Source: JBKECF01 sp047974375 (GTDB lineage Bacteria > Bacillota > Clostridia > Lachnospirales > CAMZNU01). From it: a DNA stretch of 64,000 nt. The stretch spans positions 62,001-126,000 of the forward strand of contig JBKECF010000006.1 of assembly GCA_047974375.1 (NCBI GenBank), in the 5' to 3' direction. Made by a program: the position numbers and the translations under genes. Under the pieces are notes generated by a model. That model made no database searches. It was not told the origin of the DNA and was given only the letters and a program-made list of their open reading frames with translations. Positions 26,854-36,826 of this stretch are shown in pieces; the first letter of the stretch is position 1, and each line of letters begins with the position of its first letter.

Positions 26854-27723
26854 TTGAATTTACTTAATGAAATATTTAAAGATTTACAACTTACATATGT
26901 TGAAGTGCCTAGAATAGGTCTTAGTACTATTTTAGACATACTTTTAGTTACATTTATAATATATAAATTACTTATATGGATAAAAGAAACAAGGGCATGG
27001 GCTCTTTTAAAGGGCTTAACTTTTATTTTATTTATAAGTTTTATGGCTTATTTATTAAATTTATATACAGTAACTTGGATAATAAGTAACACTTTTAACG
27101 TCGGTCTTATTGCTATTATTGTTATATTTACACCAGAAATTCGTAAGGCTTTAGAGGAACTAGGAACTAGAAATATGTCCTTTATGTTTATGCAAGAAAT
27201 TGAAAATAAACAAGTTTCTGCGGAGTCACTAGATAATATTTTACGTGCAGCGCATAAAATGGCAGATGAAAAAACAGGAGCAATTGTTGTAATAGAAAAT
27301 TCTGTTGCTTTGAAGGATATAGCGGATACAGGTATCCAAATAAATGCCGTTATTACAACCCAGTTATTAGTTAATATATTTGAAGACAAAACACCATTGC
27401 ACGATGGAGCAGTTGTTATAAGGGATAATAAAATAGTTGCTGCATCATGTATTCTTCCTCTTACTAAAAAAGAAATAGGTAAAGAGCTTGGTACAAGGCA
27501 TAGGGCTAGTGTAGGCATAAGTGAAAATTCAGATGCCTATGTAATTGTAGTGTCTGAAGAAACAGGAAAAATTTCTTTAGCTACTAATGGTAACCTTCAT
27601 AAAGATATATCCGACGATGAAATTAAGAAAATCATTAGATTTAAGGATAGCGGAGAAAGCAAACGTGAAAGTAAGCGAAATAAAAGAAAAAAAATATTTA
27701 AAGGGAGGGAACGTAATGAGTAA
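26854..27723 (+). CDS. cdaA: Membrane diadenylate cyclase
   Basis: It makes the second messenger c-di-AMP from two ATP. Three N-terminal membrane helices (to about residue 80) are followed by a DisA_N catalytic domain with DGA at 184-186 and RHR at 215-217, both required for activity. It starts at TTG, with AGGTGA 7 nt upstream. The C-terminal tail is very basic. It overlaps cdaR by 8 bases and stands in the conserved order cdaA-cdaR-glmM-glmS. Confidence 0.96.
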   Translation: MNLLNEIFKDLQLTYVEVPRIGLSTILDILLVTFIIYKLLIWIKETRAWALLKGLTFILFISFMAYLLNLYTVTWIISNTFNVGLIAIIVIFTPEIRKALEELGTRNMSFMFMQEIENKQVSAESLDNILRAAHKMADEKTGAIVVIENSVALKDIADTGIQINAVITTQLLVNIFEDKTPLHDGAVVIRDNKIVAASCILPLTKKEIGKELGTRHRASVGISENSDAYVIVVSEETGKISLATNGNLHKDISDDEIKKIIRFKDSGESKRESKRNKRKKIFKGRERNE

Positions 27724-29032
27724 AATCAAGGAACTCCTTTTAACCAATTTAGGTTGGAAGATTATATCTTTATTAATAGCTATAATGACATGGTTTGTAG
27801 CTACAAATATTAACAATCCAGTTATTGCGCAAACCTTTGCAGTACAGCTGGAGTTACGTAATTTGGATGCACTAGAAGATAATGATTTAATTTTATTAAA
27901 CCTAAACAAAATAGAAAAAGAAACAGTCAATATACGTGTGAAAGGTACAAGAAGAGATATAGGCAATTATAAAAATGGAGATTTAGTAGCATATATAGAC
28001 TTTAAACCTATTAACATTAATAATAGCAACAATACAAAAAATCCATTTCTAATTTCAATATTAGTCGAAAGTAATAATAGTGACTATGAAATAATTGAAT
28101 ACACACAAAAGACCATAGAGGTTACCTTCGATAATTTAGTGACTAAAGAGTATAAAATTAACGTAAATACTGTTGGCGAACTAGCGGAGGGCTTTAACTT
28201 AGTGGGTGAACCAAGTTTAAACGAACCTAAAGTTATGATAAAAGGCGCTGAAGGAGTAGTATCTAATATAAACGATGTAAGTATTCAATTGGATTTTACA
28301 GATAAAAGTGCAGATTTTACAGAGCAATTACCGATAAATATTTATAACGAAAGTGGTCAATTACTAAATGACGATTTATCCTTAGTCAACCCAAGTGAAG
28401 TAACAGTAACAACACGTATAGATATGAGAAATAGTATACCAATATCAGCACCTATGTGGAGTGGTGTTGTGGAGAATGGCTATAGACTTATTACACCACC
28501 AACATGGACACCTAGTTATGTAGAGGTGTATGGTAATGAGGAAACTATTGACTCAATACCAAACATTACACTAAGCCCTGTTGATGTAACAGGTGCTACA
28601 GAGGATGTAGTTGTCACTTATAATATAGAAGACTTGCTTAAGGATACGGATCTAACGGTTACAGAGGAAATGGCAAAAGAAGTTACTGTTACATTTAAAG
28701 TAGAGCCAATAATTAGTAGAGATTTAATAATACCAATTAGTAATATGGATATTGTTAACGAACCGAATAATTTTGAATTACCAGATGAATTTACCATTAC
28801 AATATCTGGACCTGAAACAGCTGTAAATTCAGTTGATGTTGAAGACATAGTTGGCACATTGGATTTAGAAAATACAATTGAGGGCGAAAATCAAATAACA
28901 CCAGCATTGGAATTTACAGGCGATATTATTTATACTACAGAACCAATTGTAATAAATGTTTATGGGGAGTCAACAAGGGAAATTAGCCCTACTATAGATA
29001 AGCCGGAGGAAGAGAATACAGAAAATCAATAA
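27716..29032 (+). CDS. cdaR: CdaA regulatory protein with YbbR domains
   Basis: It regulates CdaA from outside the membrane. One N-terminal membrane helix (about 14-32) is followed by about four YbbR repeats, seen in recurring IRVKGTRRDIGNY-like, VNTVGELAEGFNLVG, and PSYVEVYGNEETIDSIPNI-like segments, and an acidic tail. I start it at ATG 27716 with GGGAGG upstream; the frame is open further up within cdaA but no good start lies there. The length is about 438 residues. Confidence 0.93.
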   Translation: MSKIKELLLTNLGWKIISLLIAIMTWFVATNINNPVIAQTFAVQLELRNLDALEDNDLILLNLNKIEKETVNIRVKGTRRDIGNYKNGDLVAYIDFKPININNSNNTKNPFLISILVESNNSDYEIIEYTQKTIEVTFDNLVTKEYKINVNTVGELAEGFNLVGEPSLNEPKVMIKGAEGVVSNINDVSIQLDFTDKSADFTEQLPINIYNESGQLLNDDLSLVNPSEVTVTTRIDMRNSIPISAPMWSGVVENGYRLITPPTWTPSYVEVYGNEETIDSIPNITLSPVDVTGATEDVVVTYNIEDLLKDTDLTVTEEMAKEVTVTFKVEPIISRDLIIPISNMDIVNEPNNFELPDEFTITISGPETAVNSVDVEDIVGTLDLENTIEGENQITPALEFTGDIIYTTEPIVINVYGESTREISPTIDKPEEENTENQ

Positions 29033-29040
29033 AAGTTCAT

Positions 29041-29068
29041 AAAAGGGATACTAATTAGTATCCCTTTT
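29041..29068 (+). terminator. Hairpin between cdaR and glmM
   Basis: AAAAGGGATACT pairs perfectly with AGTATCCCTTTT around AATT. Only four T follow, so it may be a partial terminator or a processing site that lowers or separates glmM-glmS expression from cdaA-cdaR. Confidence 0.55.
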
Positions 29069-29091
29069 ATGTTATATTTAAGGAGGAAACA

Positions 29092-30444
29092 ATGGGAGAA
29101 ATATTTGGAACAGATGGAGTACGTGGAGTTGCTAACAAAGAACTTACACCAGAACTTGCATATAATTTAGGTAGAGCAGGAGCATATGTATTAACAAAAG
29201 AAAAAAAACACATGCCCAAAATAATTATAGGAAAAGATACACGCATATCTGGTGACATGCTAGAGGCATCTTTACTTTCTGGAATGTGTTCAGTTGGTGC
29301 TATTGTATATACTGTTGGCGTTATTCCTACACCAGCAATTCCATTTTTGATTAAAAAATATAATTTTGATGCAGGAGTTATGATATCTGCATCACATAAC
29401 CCAGTAAAAGACAATGGAATAAAGTTTTTTAATAGCAATGGATACAAGCTTTCAGATAAAATTGAACTAGAAATAGAGGACATTTTATTAGATACTAAAG
29501 AGGTTTTACCACGACCTGTAGATACTGAAATAGGCTATAAAAAAGAGTTTAAAAGTGGAAAAAATGATTATGTGGATTTTTTACTTACTACTGTTCCAAA
29601 TATTGACTTAAAGGGGTTTAAAATAGTATTGGACTGTGCAAATGGTGCAACTTTTGAATGTGCACCTGAGGTGTACAGTAGATTAGGAGCTGATATATAC
29701 CCCATTTTTAATGAGCCTAATGGAGTAAATATAAATGACGATTGTGGTTCTACGCACGTAACTGATTTATGTAAAAAAGTAATTGAATTAGGTGCAGATA
29801 TAGGATTTGCCTATGATGGTGACGGGGATAGATGTTTTTGTGTAGATGAAAATGGAAAAGTTATAGAAGGAGATGAAATACTTTCTATGCTTGGGACTAA
29901 AATGAAAAGCGAGGGTATTTTAAAAAACAATACTATAGTAGCTACAATAATGAGTAATCTAGGTTTATTTATAATGGGTGAAAAATTAAAGATGAATATT
30001 GAGCAAACTAATGTAGGGGACAGATATGTTTTGGAAAATATGTTGGAAAATGGACATAATTTAGGTGGGGAACAATCAGGTCATATAATTATGTTAGACC
30101 ACAACACAACAGGAGATGGAATACTTACTTCACTACAGATAATGGATTTAGTATTTAAGGAAAATAAAAAAATATCTAATATAAATAAATTAATGGAAAT
30201 ATTGCCACAAGCATTAGTTAATGCCAAAGTGTCTAGAAATAAAAAGAACAATTACTTGAAAAATCAAAAAGTACAAGAAATGATAAAAGGGCTGGAGGAA
30301 AAGTACAATGGAACAGGTAGAGTTTTAATTAGACCATCAGGTACTGAACCTTTAGTACGTGTAATGATAGAGGGGAAAGACATAAATGAATTGAAAAATG
30401 ACGCTGTAGTTTTGGCTGAGTTAATAGAAAGTGAATCAAAATAA
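29092..30444 (+). CDS. glmM: Phosphoglucosamine mutase
   Basis: It converts glucosamine-6-phosphate to glucosamine-1-phosphate, between GlmS and GlmU. It has the four alpha-phosphohexomutase domains: GTDGVRGVAN at the N terminus, the phosphoserine loop ISASHNP (S101), the Mg loop DGDGDRCFCVD, and the phosphate-binding RPSGTEPLVRV near the C terminus. The length is 450 residues. GlmM is also known in other Firmicutes to inhibit CdaA. It is 10 nt from the glmS start. Confidence 0.97.
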   Translation: MGEIFGTDGVRGVANKELTPELAYNLGRAGAYVLTKEKKHMPKIIIGKDTRISGDMLEASLLSGMCSVGAIVYTVGVIPTPAIPFLIKKYNFDAGVMISASHNPVKDNGIKFFNSNGYKLSDKIELEIEDILLDTKEVLPRPVDTEIGYKKEFKSGKNDYVDFLLTTVPNIDLKGFKIVLDCANGATFECAPEVYSRLGADIYPIFNEPNGVNINDDCGSTHVTDLCKKVIELGADIGFAYDGDGDRCFCVDENGKVIEGDEILSMLGTKMKSEGILKNNTIVATIMSNLGLFIMGEKLKMNIEQTNVGDRYVLENMLENGHNLGGEQSGHIIMLDHNTTGDGILTSLQIMDLVFKENKKISNINKLMEILPQALVNAKVSRNKKNNYLKNQKVQEMIKGLEEKYNGTGRVLIRPSGTEPLVRVMIEGKDINELKNDAVVLAELIESESK

Positions 30445-30454
30445 GGAGAATTTA

Positions 30455-32284
30455 ATGTGTGGTGTAGTAGGTTACGTTGGCAAAGAAAATGTTGTACCTA
30501 TTTTAATTAATGGACTATCAAAATGAGAATATAGAGGATATGATTCTGCTGGAATAGCAATTCAAGATGAAAGCGGAATAAAAATAGTAAAAGCAAAAGG
30601 TAGACTTAAAAATTTATGTGATGTATTAGAGAGAGATCCCGTAAGTGGTTTTGTAGGCATAGGTCATACAAGATGGGCAACTCATGGAGCCCCGTCAGAT
30701 ATAAATTCCCATCCCCACTTTAGTATGGATAAGGAAATAGCAGTTGTACATAATGGTATAATTGAAAATTATTTGGATATTAAAAGAGAGTTAGAAAATA
30801 AAGGTTATGTTTTTTCTACGGAAACGGATACGGAAACAGTTGCCCAATTACTAAGTTATTTTAGAAGCACTGGACTAAATATGTACGATGCAATTTATGA
30901 AGTTTTAGATAAAATAGAGGGTTCCTATGCCTTAGGTATTATTTCTAAAAACGAAGAAAATAAAGTATATTGTGCTAGAAAAGATAGTCCGTTAATTTTA
31001 GGAGTAGGGAAGAATTGTAATTATTTAGCTTCAGATGTACCTGCCATTCTTAATTATACAAGAAAGATTATTTATTTAGAAGAAGGGGAAGTAGCTGTTT
31101 TAACGCCGGATAAAATTGATATATATGATAAGGAAAAAACAAAAATTTATAAACAAGCTGAACGCATAAATTGGGATATGAATTCTGCTGAAAAAGATGG
31201 GTATGACCATTTTATGTTGAAAGAAATCTTTGAACAACCAAAAGTAGTTAAAGATACCATAGGCAATAAGCTTAAAGCGGATAGAATAGACCTAGGCGAT
31301 ATTGGACTTACAAAGGGAATTTTAGAGGATATAAATAAAATATATATTGTTGCCTGTGGCACAGCTTATTATGCAGGCTTAGTAGGTAAATATTTATTGG
31401 AAAGAGTAACCAGATTAGCTATAAATGCAGATGTCGCAAGTGAGTTTAGGTATAATGACCCTGTAATAGACGAAAAAACTTTAGTTATTGTAGTTTCTCA
31501 ATCTGGTGAAACGGCTGATACACTTGCGGCATTGAGATTGGCAAAAAGCAAAAAAGCCAGAGTGCTGGCAGTTGTTAATGTAGTAGGGAGCAGCATAGCC
31601 AGGGAAGCTGACAATGTATATTATACTTTAGCAGGCCCAGAAATTGCTGTGGCAAGTACTAAGGCTTTTACAGCTCAGGTTATGTCTTTTTATATGTTGA
31701 CGTATTATATTGCCATTGAGTTAAACAAAATTACACAAGACGAGTACAGAAATATTTCTAGTGCAATGTTAAAGCTTCCTGAGTTAATTGATATCACCTT
31801 AAACAACATTCGAAAGGTTCAACGTTTTTCTAAGCAATTTTTAAATGCTAAAAATGTTTTCTATATAGGACGAGGGCTAGATTATATAATGGCCATGGAA
31901 GGTTCATTAAAATTAAAAGAAATTGCATATTTGCATTCTGAACCATATGCAGCAGGGGAACTTAAACATGGACCAATTGCACTTATAGAGGAAACAACTT
32001 TAGTTGTAGGTGTTATTACTCAAGAAAGATTATTTGATAAAACTGTGAGTAATTTACGTGAATGTAAGGCTAGGGGAGCTAAAATTTTAGCAATAGCTAT
32101 AGATGGTAATAAAGATATAGAAAATTTTGCCGATCATATTTTTTATATACCAAGAACCATGGAGGAGTTTGCCCCTTTAATTGCAAACGTATTCCAGCAA
32201 CTTTTTGCCTATTATATGGCATTAGGTCTGGAAAATGATGTTGATAAACCTAGAAATTTAGCTAAGTCTGTAACAGTAGAATAA
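30455..32284 (+). pseudogene. glmS: Glutamine-fructose-6-phosphate aminotransferase, interrupted by an in-frame TGA
   Basis: GlmS makes glucosamine-6-phosphate from fructose-6-phosphate and glutamine. The expected start is ATG 30455 with AAGGAG upstream, giving MCGVVGYVGKENV with the nucleophile Cys2. Codon 24 (30524-30526) is TGA where relatives have Leu (GLSK-Leu-EYRGYDSAG), a one-base change from TTA. The remaining 585 codons are open and well conserved: VHNGIIENY, two SIS domains with VSQSGETADTLAA, and a C terminus ending KSVTVE. Downstream starts would lack the glutaminase nucleophile. The gene is normally essential, so this could be a sequencing error, a real lesion bypassed by another copy, or readthrough. 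Confidence 0.85.
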
Positions 32285-32288
32285 GTAT

Positions 32289-32340
32289 AAAAAAAAGACA
32301 AATGAGAAGAAAATTTAAAATTTTTCATTTGTCTTTTTTA
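32289..32340. terminator. Bidirectional terminator between glmS and the amidase gene
   Basis: AAAAAAGACAAATGA pairs with TCATTTGTCTTTTTT, with A and T runs outside. It lies between two convergent genes. Confidence 0.9.
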
Positions 32341-32342
32341 GT

Positions 32343-34583
32343 TTAATGGTTATTATCTGTGTTGTAGTGTGTTAGTACCTCAACTAATGATTCATATATG
32401 GTTTGAGCTATTAAATTTTGATAACTATCTGTATTTAATTTAGCTGCTTCATTATTGTTACTTAAAAAGCCAAGTTCCACTAAAACAGCAGGCACCTTTG
32501 TACTATTTAACACAATAAGGTCACGTCTTTTTAAAATTCCTCTATCAAAGCTACCTAATTTTTCTATTAAGTTTTTTTGCACTATAGTTGCAAACTTTTC
32601 AGACGAAAATCCTAATTTATCTTCATTATTATGGTTAAAGTATAGAGTTTCTGTACCATTTGGACCTTTAGCAGGGGCTGCGGAATTATTATGTATTGAT
32701 ATAAATAAATCTGCAATCTCGTTTGCAATACCAGTTCTTTTGTCAAAGGATGGATTGGTATCATCAAGGCGTGTGGCTATTACTTTTATATTAGGGTCAT
32801 TATTTATTAATTCGTATATTTTTTTACCTATTGATAGATTAATATTTTTTTCTATTAAATTATTTCCTATTGTACCAGGAGCACTGCCACCATGGCCAAT
32901 ATCTAATACAACAACGGCTTTTTCATGGTATTTTGGATTTGTATAATTTAAGTAGATGTTGTTAGCATCTTCTGTAACTTTAATAAGTCCAAAAGCATTT
33001 AGTGTTACTTTTAAATCATTACTATTTTCATTAATAGAAATGGTATTAAAATACTCATTGTTAATGGATATATTTCCTGTTCCAAAGTATGAGGCACTAT
33101 TAGGGATGCTTATTTTAATAACTTTGTTTATAGCTTTACTTTCATCAACATTTAAATCATTTACACTTAACGTGTCATTTTTATTTATTACGATTGCATT
33201 TAAGCTGTTATCAAAAGAAATATTTTCGTATGATGCTTTACGTAAGGTAATTACTGTTGAATTATTTCTGGCCTCTGTAATTATTGTTGGTATTCTATTT
33301 TTCAATTCCATTTCTATTATGGCATTATTATCTTCTTCAGTTATGTTTACCTCGTCAATAAAGTTTCCATTTACTTTGTAACTTTCTTCTTTATTTAATT
33401 TTGATGATGGTAAAAATATTTTAACTTTATTACCCTCAATACTTGTAGTTGCGCTAGGGGCATAGTTTCCTTTAATATTTATTTTATCATTGCCACTGCT
33501 TGAGTCTACATTTATATTAGAAATATTATTGTGTTCAAATGTTACCATTATATTTTTTCTACTAGGTGAAAGATTTAAATTATATTTATTACCTTTTAAT
33601 TGTATTACAACCCTTGTAATAGGTGGCGATTTTTGGAATAAAGACATTCTAATTTCACTAAAGTTTGCATATTTAGAACCTAGGTTTGCTTCATCCATAG
33701 TGTTGATTGGTGTGGCGTTATGAATATCTATAACTAATCGGCTATCTTCGAGTAATTGGGTTTCTACCTTACTAATAGGGCCACCAGCTTGGATGTCTAT
33801 ATAGTTTTGTGTGGAACTAGGTAAACTAACAGAGGTTATATTTGTACTTGGGTGGTTCTCAACTGGAAAAGGGATTTTTTCATAAACAATATTTCCTGAA
33901 CTTGTCTGATTATCAAGATTATCTTTATCCGTAGTTTCATCCATGTCTGAATTGGTATTTTCACCACTAGTAGAGTCATTATTAAAATAATCATTTACAC
34001 TTTGACCAGGTTTTAAGTATATTATACCGCTATCCTCGGAGGTTTCTTCTTCTAAAATTGGAAATCCATCCTCATCATATTTTATATCATCACTTTTTTC
34101 TATCTCAGTATTTGAAGATAGTCCATTAATATTAACTGTTCTTGTTTTATCATCCCACTGAACCTCCATGCCTATACCTTCGGATATAGCACGTACAGGA
34201 ACCATTATTTTATCGTTAATTATTAGTGGTGGAGCGTCTAAAGTAACACCTGTTCCACTAACATCCATTGTGCTGTTGCCAACTTGAGTTGCAACAACAA
34301 TGTTATTGTAAGATACAATGGCATATTCGCCATCCGCTACCCATTCAACAGTTGCACCCAAAGGCTCAAAAACTTCTCTTATGGGAACTAACACTCTATC
34401 TTCAATGACAACTGGTGGCATTGGTAGGTCAGACAAATTTTGATTATTTATAGATAAATTTACATCAGGGGCATTGTAATAATGTTCCTCGCCGTTGTAA
34501 ATTAGAGTCATTTCATTTGCATAAATATTTACCGTTGTAATTATGGTAGTAAAAAAAGATAATAAAAATAATTTGATTTTCAA
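32343..34583 (-). CDS. Secreted N-acetylmuramoyl-L-alanine amidase (Amidase_3) with stalk and AMIN domains
   Basis: It cleaves the amide between MurNAc and the stem peptide outside the cell. A signal peptide covers residues 1-22. A copper-amine-oxidase-N pair of strands follows at about 30-155 (VLVPIREVFEPLGATVEW and MVPVRAISEGIGMEVQWD). AMIN-like beta segments lie at about 255-550. The Amidase_3 domain at about 560-740 has the zinc ligands in DIGHGG, IEKNINLS and SIHNNS and the catalytic E in VELGFLSN. TTG is the start, with AAGGAGA 7 nt upstream. A minus-strand TATAAT at 34634-34639 is a likely -10. Confidence 0.92.
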   Translation of the reverse strand: MKIKLFLLSFFTTIITTVNIYANEMTLIYNGEEHYYNAPDVNLSINNQNLSDLPMPPVVIEDRVLVPIREVFEPLGATVEWVADGEYAIVSYNNIVVATQVGNSTMDVSGTGVTLDAPPLIINDKIMVPVRAISEGIGMEVQWDDKTRTVNINGLSSNTEIEKSDDIKYDEDGFPILEEETSEDSGIIYLKPGQSVNDYFNNDSTSGENTNSDMDETTDKDNLDNQTSSGNIVYEKIPFPVENHPSTNITSVSLPSSTQNYIDIQAGGPISKVETQLLEDSRLVIDIHNATPINTMDEANLGSKYANFSEIRMSLFQKSPPITRVVIQLKGNKYNLNLSPSRKNIMVTFEHNNISNINVDSSSGNDKINIKGNYAPSATTSIEGNKVKIFLPSSKLNKEESYKVNGNFIDEVNITEEDNNAIIEMELKNRIPTIITEARNNSTVITLRKASYENISFDNSLNAIVINKNDTLSVNDLNVDESKAINKVIKISIPNSASYFGTGNISINNEYFNTISINENSNDLKVTLNAFGLIKVTEDANNIYLNYTNPKYHEKAVVVLDIGHGGSAPGTIGNNLIEKNINLSIGKKIYELINNDPNIKVIATRLDDTNPSFDKRTGIANEIADLFISIHNNSAAPAKGPNGTETLYFNHNNEDKLGFSSEKFATIVQKNLIEKLGSFDRGILKRRDLIVLNSTKVPAVLVELGFLSNNNEAAKLNTDSYQNLIAQTIYESLVEVLTHYNTDNNH

Positions 34584-34682
34584 TTTGGATCTCCTTAGGT
34601 CAAAAAATAAGATAATGTTTTTACTTCAATAGTATTATACGTTAAAAGTATTAAAATTAGAATAAGAATAAATTAAATTTAC

Positions 34683-34730
34683 AAAAAGGCTACTGTATAA
34701 TGAAATCATCATTTATCAGTAGCCTTTTAT
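34683..34730 (-). terminator. Terminator of the rhamnose operon
   Basis: AAAAGGCTACTG pairs with CAGTAGCCTTTT. The flanking A/T runs allow it to act on the minus-strand rhaBAD transcript. Confidence 0.85.
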
Positions 34731-34754
34731 TTAGAGTTTATTTATATATACTAT

Positions 34755-35576
34755 TTAGTATAAGAATTCTTCAGGTAAATCCACATTAAAATCTTTACCT
34801 AAATCACGGAAATTATCAGAACTTATAGTTTGTCTTTTAGCTGGTGAAATTGAGAGAACTTTAACCAATATTTCTGCTGCTTTTTCAATTGTATGCATTA
34901 GACCAAAGGCTAAATCACAATCCTCTCCAGAACAAAAAATACCATGGTGCGCCCAAATTGCTGCGTCATGTTTTTCCATTAGCTTACTAGTTTCTACAGC
35001 AATATCTCTGCCGCCTGGTACCATCCAAGGAACAATACCAATACCAGTTGGGAAAACTATTGGGCATTCTGTAGCCATTTCCCACAATTGGCGTGTAAAG
35101 ACTTTGCTATCTAAAGGTAAAATAAAAGTTAAGGCAATTACATTAGTACAATGAGCATGATAAATAGTCCTATGTTTGCCTTTTGTAGCTATTTTTTTAA
35201 CCTCATGATTCATTAAATGGGAAGGTAATTCACTGGTTGGTTTGCCATTATTAATTAGTCCCCAGAGTATTTTATAATTTTCGCCTGATTCATCAATTAA
35301 AATGATACCGCAACTATCTTCTGTGTCTATTTCAATATTTATAAAATACTTACCACTACCTGTAACTAAAAAATACTCATTGGCAAGTTTTGGTACAGTT
35401 GTTCCTATTGGAGTCCAGTTCGAATTGACATTAAAGCAACTTTTAATTATATCAACATCTTCATTTTTAATTCTGTAGCTTAAATTACCACCGTTTCTTT
35501 CGTGCCAATTAAATTTGTAACCATCTGTAGCTATTTTTATAAAATCTTTCATAAATTGCATTTCATATATATTCAT
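34755..35576 (-). CDS. rhaD: Rhamnulose-1-phosphate aldolase
   Basis: It splits L-rhamnulose-1-phosphate into dihydroxyacetone phosphate and L-lactaldehyde. It is a class II aldolase of 273 residues with the catalytic GNLSYR and TGSGKYF region, zinc histidines in YHAHCTNVI and the later WAHHGIFCSG histidine. It is the last gene of rhaB-rhaA-rhaD, 8 nt after rhaA, with AGGAGA before the ATG. No lactaldehyde reductase gene is nearby. Confidence 0.95.
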   Translation of the reverse strand: MNIYEMQFMKDFIKIATDGYKFNWHERNGGNLSYRIKNEDVDIIKSCFNVNSNWTPIGTTVPKLANEYFLVTGSGKYFINIEIDTEDSCGIILIDESGENYKILWGLINNGKPTSELPSHLMNHEVKKIATKGKHRTIYHAHCTNVIALTFILPLDSKVFTRQLWEMATECPIVFPTGIGIVPWMVPGGRDIAVETSKLMEKHDAAIWAHHGIFCSGEDCDLAFGLMHTIEKAAEILVKVLSISPAKRQTISSDNFRDLGKDFNVDLPEEFLY

Positions 35577-35584
35577 AAAATCTC

Positions 35585-36817
35585 CTATCTTTCGCTTAAA
35601 ATTTTGGCTTCATATTCTTCTATTTCCTTAAACCAATCTCCGTCGCATAATGTATTGTTTCTTTGACAGAATTCTCTCCAAATATCGCCGAAAGGCATTG
35701 TTTTCATTTCTTCATTTAACACCATTAATTTAGTGAAGTTTCTTTCATCTTGTAGCTTAGATAGTTCCTCATTAGGTAAAAGCAAGGCATTCAATAGAGA
35801 TTTTTGCATATTTCTTGTACCAGTTACCCAAGCACTTATACGATTTATACTAGCATCAAAGAAATCAAGTGCTAATAAAATCTTTTCACTACCGTTTCTT
35901 ATTATTTCTTTAGCGATCTCCTTAGTTGTATCGTCGAAAAGCACAACATGATCACTATCCCAACGAACAGGTCTTGTAACGTGTAGGGCTAGTTTTTCGT
36001 TAAAAATAAGCATAGTTGATATTTTATCGGCTACGTCTTCCATTACATTGTAATGGCCATTATCTATTAAACACATTATATTGTTTTGCATTGCATAATT
36101 CATATAAAACTCACTAGAACCAACTGTACAGCTTTCTAATCCTATGCCAAATACTTTGGACTCAACTGCTACATATACTTTAGACTTATCATAGTCAATA
36201 CTTAAAATTTCATCTAAGGATTTTTTTAATCTTAGTCTAGGACCTCTTCTATCGGCAGGAATGTCTTTAAAACCATCGGGTATCCAAATGTTCATTGAGC
36301 AATAAGTATTTAACTCATTTGCAAAGTACTCACTTATTTTTAAACATGTTTTCCCATGTTCAACCCAAAAACTTCTAATTTCCTCGTTTTCAGAAGATAA
36401 AGTAGCTCCTTCGGCTTTTTCATGTGAAAAATATGTAGGGTTAAAATCAATTCCTAGATTTCTTTCTTTTGCATAGTCTACCCATTTTTTAAAATGTTTA
36501 GGCTCTAATTTATCTCTATCAACAAAGCCATCATCAAATATTGCATAGTTTGCATGTAGATTTATTCTGTGTGTACCTGGGATTAATTCTAAGGCCTTAT
36601 CTAAGTCAGCCATTAATTCTTCTGGTGTTGATGCTTTGCCCATATAGTTGCCTGTGGCTTGTATTCCACCAGTTAGGTTTTGGCTTCCTTCAAAGCCAGT
36701 AACATCATCACCTTGCCAACAATGTATAGAAATGGATATATTATTTAGTTCTTCTATTGCTTTTTCTGTATCAATACCAAATTTTTCATAAATTCTTTTC
36801 GACTCTAAATAGCTCAT
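35585..36817 (-). CDS. rhaA: L-rhamnose isomerase
   Basis: It converts L-rhamnose to L-rhamnulose. The 410-residue, metal-dependent TIM barrel shows ISIHCWQGDDVTGFEG near the N terminus, RINLHANYAIF, MNIWIPDGFKDIPADR and the metal-site DNGHYN and SDHVVLFDD. It is the second gene of the operon, 9 nt after rhaB and preceded by a strong GGAGG. Confidence 0.97.
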   Translation of the reverse strand: MSYLESKRIYEKFGIDTEKAIEELNNISISIHCWQGDDVTGFEGSQNLTGGIQATGNYMGKASTPEELMADLDKALELIPGTHRINLHANYAIFDDGFVDRDKLEPKHFKKWVDYAKERNLGIDFNPTYFSHEKAEGATLSSENEEIRSFWVEHGKTCLKISEYFANELNTYCSMNIWIPDGFKDIPADRRGPRLRLKKSLDEILSIDYDKSKVYVAVESKVFGIGLESCTVGSSEFYMNYAMQNNIMCLIDNGHYNVMEDVADKISTMLIFNEKLALHVTRPVRWDSDHVVLFDDTTKEIAKEIIRNGSEKILLALDFFDASINRISAWVTGTRNMQKSLLNALLLPNEELSKLQDERNFTKLMVLNEEMKTMPFGDIWREFCQRNNTLCDGDWFKEIEEYEAKILSER

Positions 36818-36826
36818 AAATACCTC

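Noticed and set aside
30524..30526. TGA as selenocysteine or a reassigned Trp codon
   Set aside because: Relatives have Leu here, no SECIS-like hairpin is obvious after it, and TGA ends several normal genes in the window.
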